Assembly (NCBI GenBank): GCA_964384675.1
Contig: CAYLNK010000223.1
Span: 1-11,251 of the forward strand
Length of the DNA stretch: 11,251 nt
Source of the DNA: CAYLNK01 sp964384675
GTDB taxonomy: Bacteria > Acidobacteriota > Thermoanaerobaculia > UBA5066
Direction: 5' to 3'
The notes below the pieces were generated by a model that was not told the DNA's origin, did no database searches, and saw only the letters and a program-made list of their open reading frames with translations. Below, piece by piece: positions 8,648 to 11,251 of the stretch (within the stretch, counting starts at the first letter, position 1; each line of letters begins with the position of its first letter). The position numbers and the translations under genes were made by a program.

Positions 8648-8651
<4 letters not shown>

Positions 8652-10849
8652 TCCGGCTCCGGACCCCGCGGCCCCTGGCGCTGGCGCCGCTCCTCGCCCT
8701 CGCCGCCTGCGCCGGACGCGGCCCCGACCCGACGCTCGAGACGTACTCCCGCGGGGTCTCCCGGCTCGTCGAGCGGCTCGAGGCCGCGGCCGTCGGCACC
8801 CTCCCGCGGGAGCTCTTCGCGGCCGAGGTCGCCCGCGAAGCGCTCGAGGCCAGGCTCGCGCCTTTCCGTGACGCCGCCGCGGCAGGCTCGGCGCGGCTCC
8901 GGATCCTGGAGCTGCGCTTCTCCGGAGGGGATCGGGCACGGCTCGAGCTCGAGGTCCGGCTGAAGGGGACGACGCGGGTCGCCGGCGAGCGGATCTCCTT
9001 CCAGGCGACCTATCCCGTCGACGTCGAGCGGCGTGCTTCCGGATGGACCGTGGCGGCGGTCGGTGACCCCGTCCGACCCGCGACGCTCGTCCGGGGCGAG
9101 CCGCGGCTCGTGGAGGACGCCGCGGCGCGCGGACTCGACGCGCGTCACGACACGATCGACCCCGTCGAGGCGACGAACATCTGCCTGCCGGCGACGCACC
9201 ACCGCCCCGGGGTCCTCCTCGCCGACGTCGACGGCGACGGCGCGCTCGACGTCGTCCTCCCGGGCCGCCGCCCGCGCCTCTTCCGGAACGACGGTCGAGG
9301 CCGCTTCCGCGACGCGACCGCCGGCTCCGGCCTCGACACGCTCGGCGAGATGGACGGGGCGGGCGGCGTGGCGGCCGACCTGGACGGCGACGGCCTTCCC
9401 GAGCTCTTCCTGTCGAACCACGTCTCGCCGTCGCGGCTCCTCCGTAACGAGGGAAATGGGCGCTTCCGGGACGTCACCGGCGCCTGGGGGCTCGCCGGCC
9501 TCGCGGGACCGTACACGTCGGCGGTCGCCTTCGACGCCGACGGCGACGGGCGGGTCGACCTCTTCCTCGCCTGCTACGGCGACGCCCGGCTCACCGGCCC
9601 CGCGTACGACGGCCTCAACGGGCCGGGCTCACGCTTCTTCCGCAACGTCGCCCGCGACGGCCACCCGTTCCTGGTCGACGAGACCGCGTCCTCCGGCCTC
9701 TCGGACCCGGGCTGGGGCTTCGCGGCCTCGGCCTGCGACGCCGACGACGACGGCGACGACGATCTGTACCTCGCGAACGACTTCGGGAGGAACTCCTTCT
9801 TCGAGAACCGCTCCACGCCGGGCCGCCCCCGCTTCGTGAACGTCGCGAAGGAGAGCGGCACCGAGGACGAAGGGTACGGGATGGGCGTGACGTGGGGAGA
9901 CACGGACGGCGACGGCCGCTGGGACTTCCACGTGGCCGACTACTTCGCGCCTTACCGATGGATCCTGCGCGACCGGCTCTGGCCGATGCCCCCGGTACCG
10001 CTGGCGGCGCTGGCGCGTCCGATCGTGGCCCGGATGTCGGGACGCCGCGCGCGCGGGGACGGACATTTCCGGAACCTCGGCGGGCTTCGCTTCGAGCACG
10101 TCTCGGCCGCGGCCGGCGTGGACGACGCCGGCTGGGCCTGGGGTACCGAGCTGGTCGACCTGGACGGAAAGGGGCGCGAGGATCTGGTCGTCGTCAACGG
10201 CATGTTCCAGGCGACGACGGGGGTGGACGACGAGGTCGGCTTCTGGAACGGCATGGGCCGCCGGGGCATCGACTTCCACGACGGCGTGTGGGGGACGATC
10301 GACTTCGGCGGGAACGGCATGGCCTCGCGCACCCCGAAGCGGCTGTTCTGGAACCGCGGAGACGGGACCTTCGAGGATCGCGCCTTCGTCTCCGGCTTCG
10401 ACACCACCGAGGACGCGCGCGGTCTCGCGTTCGGGGACCTCGACGGGGACGGCGCGCCGGAGCTGGTCGTCGCCTGCTTCCGCGGTCCTCTCCTCGTCTA
10501 CGGGAACGGCTGGACGGAGGAGCGGGGCGGCGGCGGCCGCATCGGCGTCCTCCTCTCCCGCCGGAACGGCTTCAACCGGGACGCCCTCGGCGCGGTCGTC
10601 CGCCTGACGGTCGGCGGGAGGGTCCAGCTCCGCGAGGCGCGCGCCGGCTCGTCGTACCTCTCCCAGTCGTCCCGCGAGCTCCTCTTCGGAACCGGCGCGA
10701 GCCGCGCGGCGGAGAGGCTCGAGGTGCGCTGGCCGGGCGGCCGGCGCGACGTGCTGGCCGACGTGCCGGCAGGCAGCCGGGTCCTCTGGGTCGAGGGGGA
10801 GGCCCCCCGGATCGTGAAACTCGGAAAACGGGAGAAACTCGGGGGGTGA
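8648..10849 (+). CDS. FG-GAP/VCBS lipoprotein with ASPIC/UnbV C-terminal domain (CRTAC1-like)
   Basis: This is a 733-residue protein. The TTG start overlaps the kinase stop as TTGA, and a lipoprotein signal follows at once with lipobox L-A-A-C21, so the mature protein is lipid-anchored in the cell envelope. Residues about 25-145 form a helical-then-strand domain I do not recognise (possibly NTF2-like). From about 165 a beta-propeller of FG-GAP/VCBS type carries seven calcium-loop motifs: DVDGDG at 193, DLDGDG at 244, DADGDG at 296, DADDDG at 364, DTDGDG at 418, a degenerate DLDGKG at 504 and DLDGDG at 597. The C-terminus (about 643-715: LGAVVRLTVGGR, REARAGSSYLSQSS, LFGTG, VRWPGG) is ASPIC/UnbV. 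The family is thought to bind ligands or carbohydrate at the surface; its true role is unknown. It is translationally coupled to the kinase before and the TPR gene after. Confidence 0.93.
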
Positions 10850-11251
10850 AGCCTCTCGCCTTCGCCGCTCTCGTCGTCCTCGCCGCCCCCCTCACTCTCG
10901 GGGCCGCGCCGCCCCGCGACGCCTCCCGCGTCCTCGCCGCCCGCAACCTCGGGCTCGCGCAGCTCGAGGAGGCCCAGAACAAGGAGGCCAGGAAGACGTT
11001 CGAGCGCCTCTCGGAGCTGACGCCGAACGAGCCGCTGCCGTGGGCGAATGCCGCGATCGCCGCGCTGCGCGACAACGACCTCGCCTCGGCCGAGAAGCTC
11101 CTCGGGCGGGCGCGCCAGGCAGGCGGGGAGCGCGCCGACCTGTATGCCATCGGGGCGGCGCTGGAGGAGGCTCGGAACCGCGCGGACGCGGCGCGCGACG
11201 CGCTCGCGAAGGCCGCCGCGCTCGCGCCGAGGGACCTCGAGTCGCGCTGGC
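10846..11251 (+). CDS. Secreted TPR-repeat protein, 3' end outside window
   Basis: The GTG start overlaps the lipoprotein stop as GTGA, and the frame stays open to the window edge (135 codons visible). A short signal peptide (MKPLAFAALVVLAAPLTLGAA) is followed by TPR-like helix pairs at about 34-61, 66-93 and 98-131, with W66/A69/A72, A82/L85 and L99-A104-A121 in typical TPR positions. TPR proteins are protein-protein scaffolds; this one would act in the periplasm. Proteins with TPRs are often encoded beside, or fused to, ASPIC/UnbV proteins, so it is probably the partner of the lipoprotein. GGAG lies about 11 nt upstream of the GTG, and translation is likely coupled. The total length and any C-terminal domain are unseen. 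Confidence 0.85.
   Translation, partial: MKPLAFAALVVLAAPLTLGAAPPRDASRVLAARNLGLAQLEEAQNKEARKTFERLSELTPNEPLPWANAAIAALRDNDLASAEKLLGRARQAGGERADLYAIGAALEEARNRADAARDALAKAAALAPRDLESRW

Overview
The window is very GC-rich and densely coding, with seven protein genes and no RNA genes, CRISPR array or insertion sequence that I can see. Its gene content includes DUF1549/DUF1553 and DUF1501 secreted proteins, a cytochrome c/copper monooxygenase fusion, a PASTA-less Ser/Thr kinase and an ASPIC/UnbV FG-GAP lipoprotein next to a TPR protein. That mix points to a Gram-negative, aerobic, Acidobacteriota-like bacterium. Other high-GC lineages with such paralogous families, such as Gemmatimonadota, Eisenbacteria-type, Planctomycetota or Myxococcota, cannot be excluded from sequence alone. 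UGA is used as an ordinary stop by several genes here, so the standard bacterial code applies.

Minus-strand block (6974 down to 1). The order of transcription is: a DUF1549/DUF1553 secreted protein with a CxxCH haem site; a DUF1501 Tat-exported protein 29 nt downstream; a perfect 12-bp GC hairpin; a cytochrome c/type II copper monooxygenase; a small thioredoxin-fold peroxiredoxin-like gene 6 nt downstream; and a multi-span GT-C glycosyltransferase running off the left edge. Apart from the last, all look exported, and together they suggest a periplasmic or outer-surface redox module of unknown substrate.

The most notable observation is in the peroxiredoxin-like gene. Its frame is open across 175 codons except for one UGA, which sits exactly where the first catalytic Cys of the W-C-x-x-C active site belongs. 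Immediately downstream is a 7-bp hairpin with an AGUU apical loop starting 16 nt after the UGA, matching the usual geometry of a bacterial SECIS element. The best reading is a selenoprotein with a UxxC redox centre (Sec51/Cys54), so gene callers would truncate or miss it.

Plus-strand block (7089 to 11251). A divergent 114-nt gap leads into an operon with 4-nt stop/start overlaps (TTGA, GTGA): a cytosolic Ser/Thr kinase fused to a C-terminal receiver domain that has lost its conserved Lys and one acidic residue, then a lipoprotein with seven Ca-binding FG-GAP-type loops and an ASPIC/UnbV C-terminus, then a secreted TPR protein cut by the right edge. The minus-strand glycosyltransferase probably begins with the same type of overlap (CTGA).
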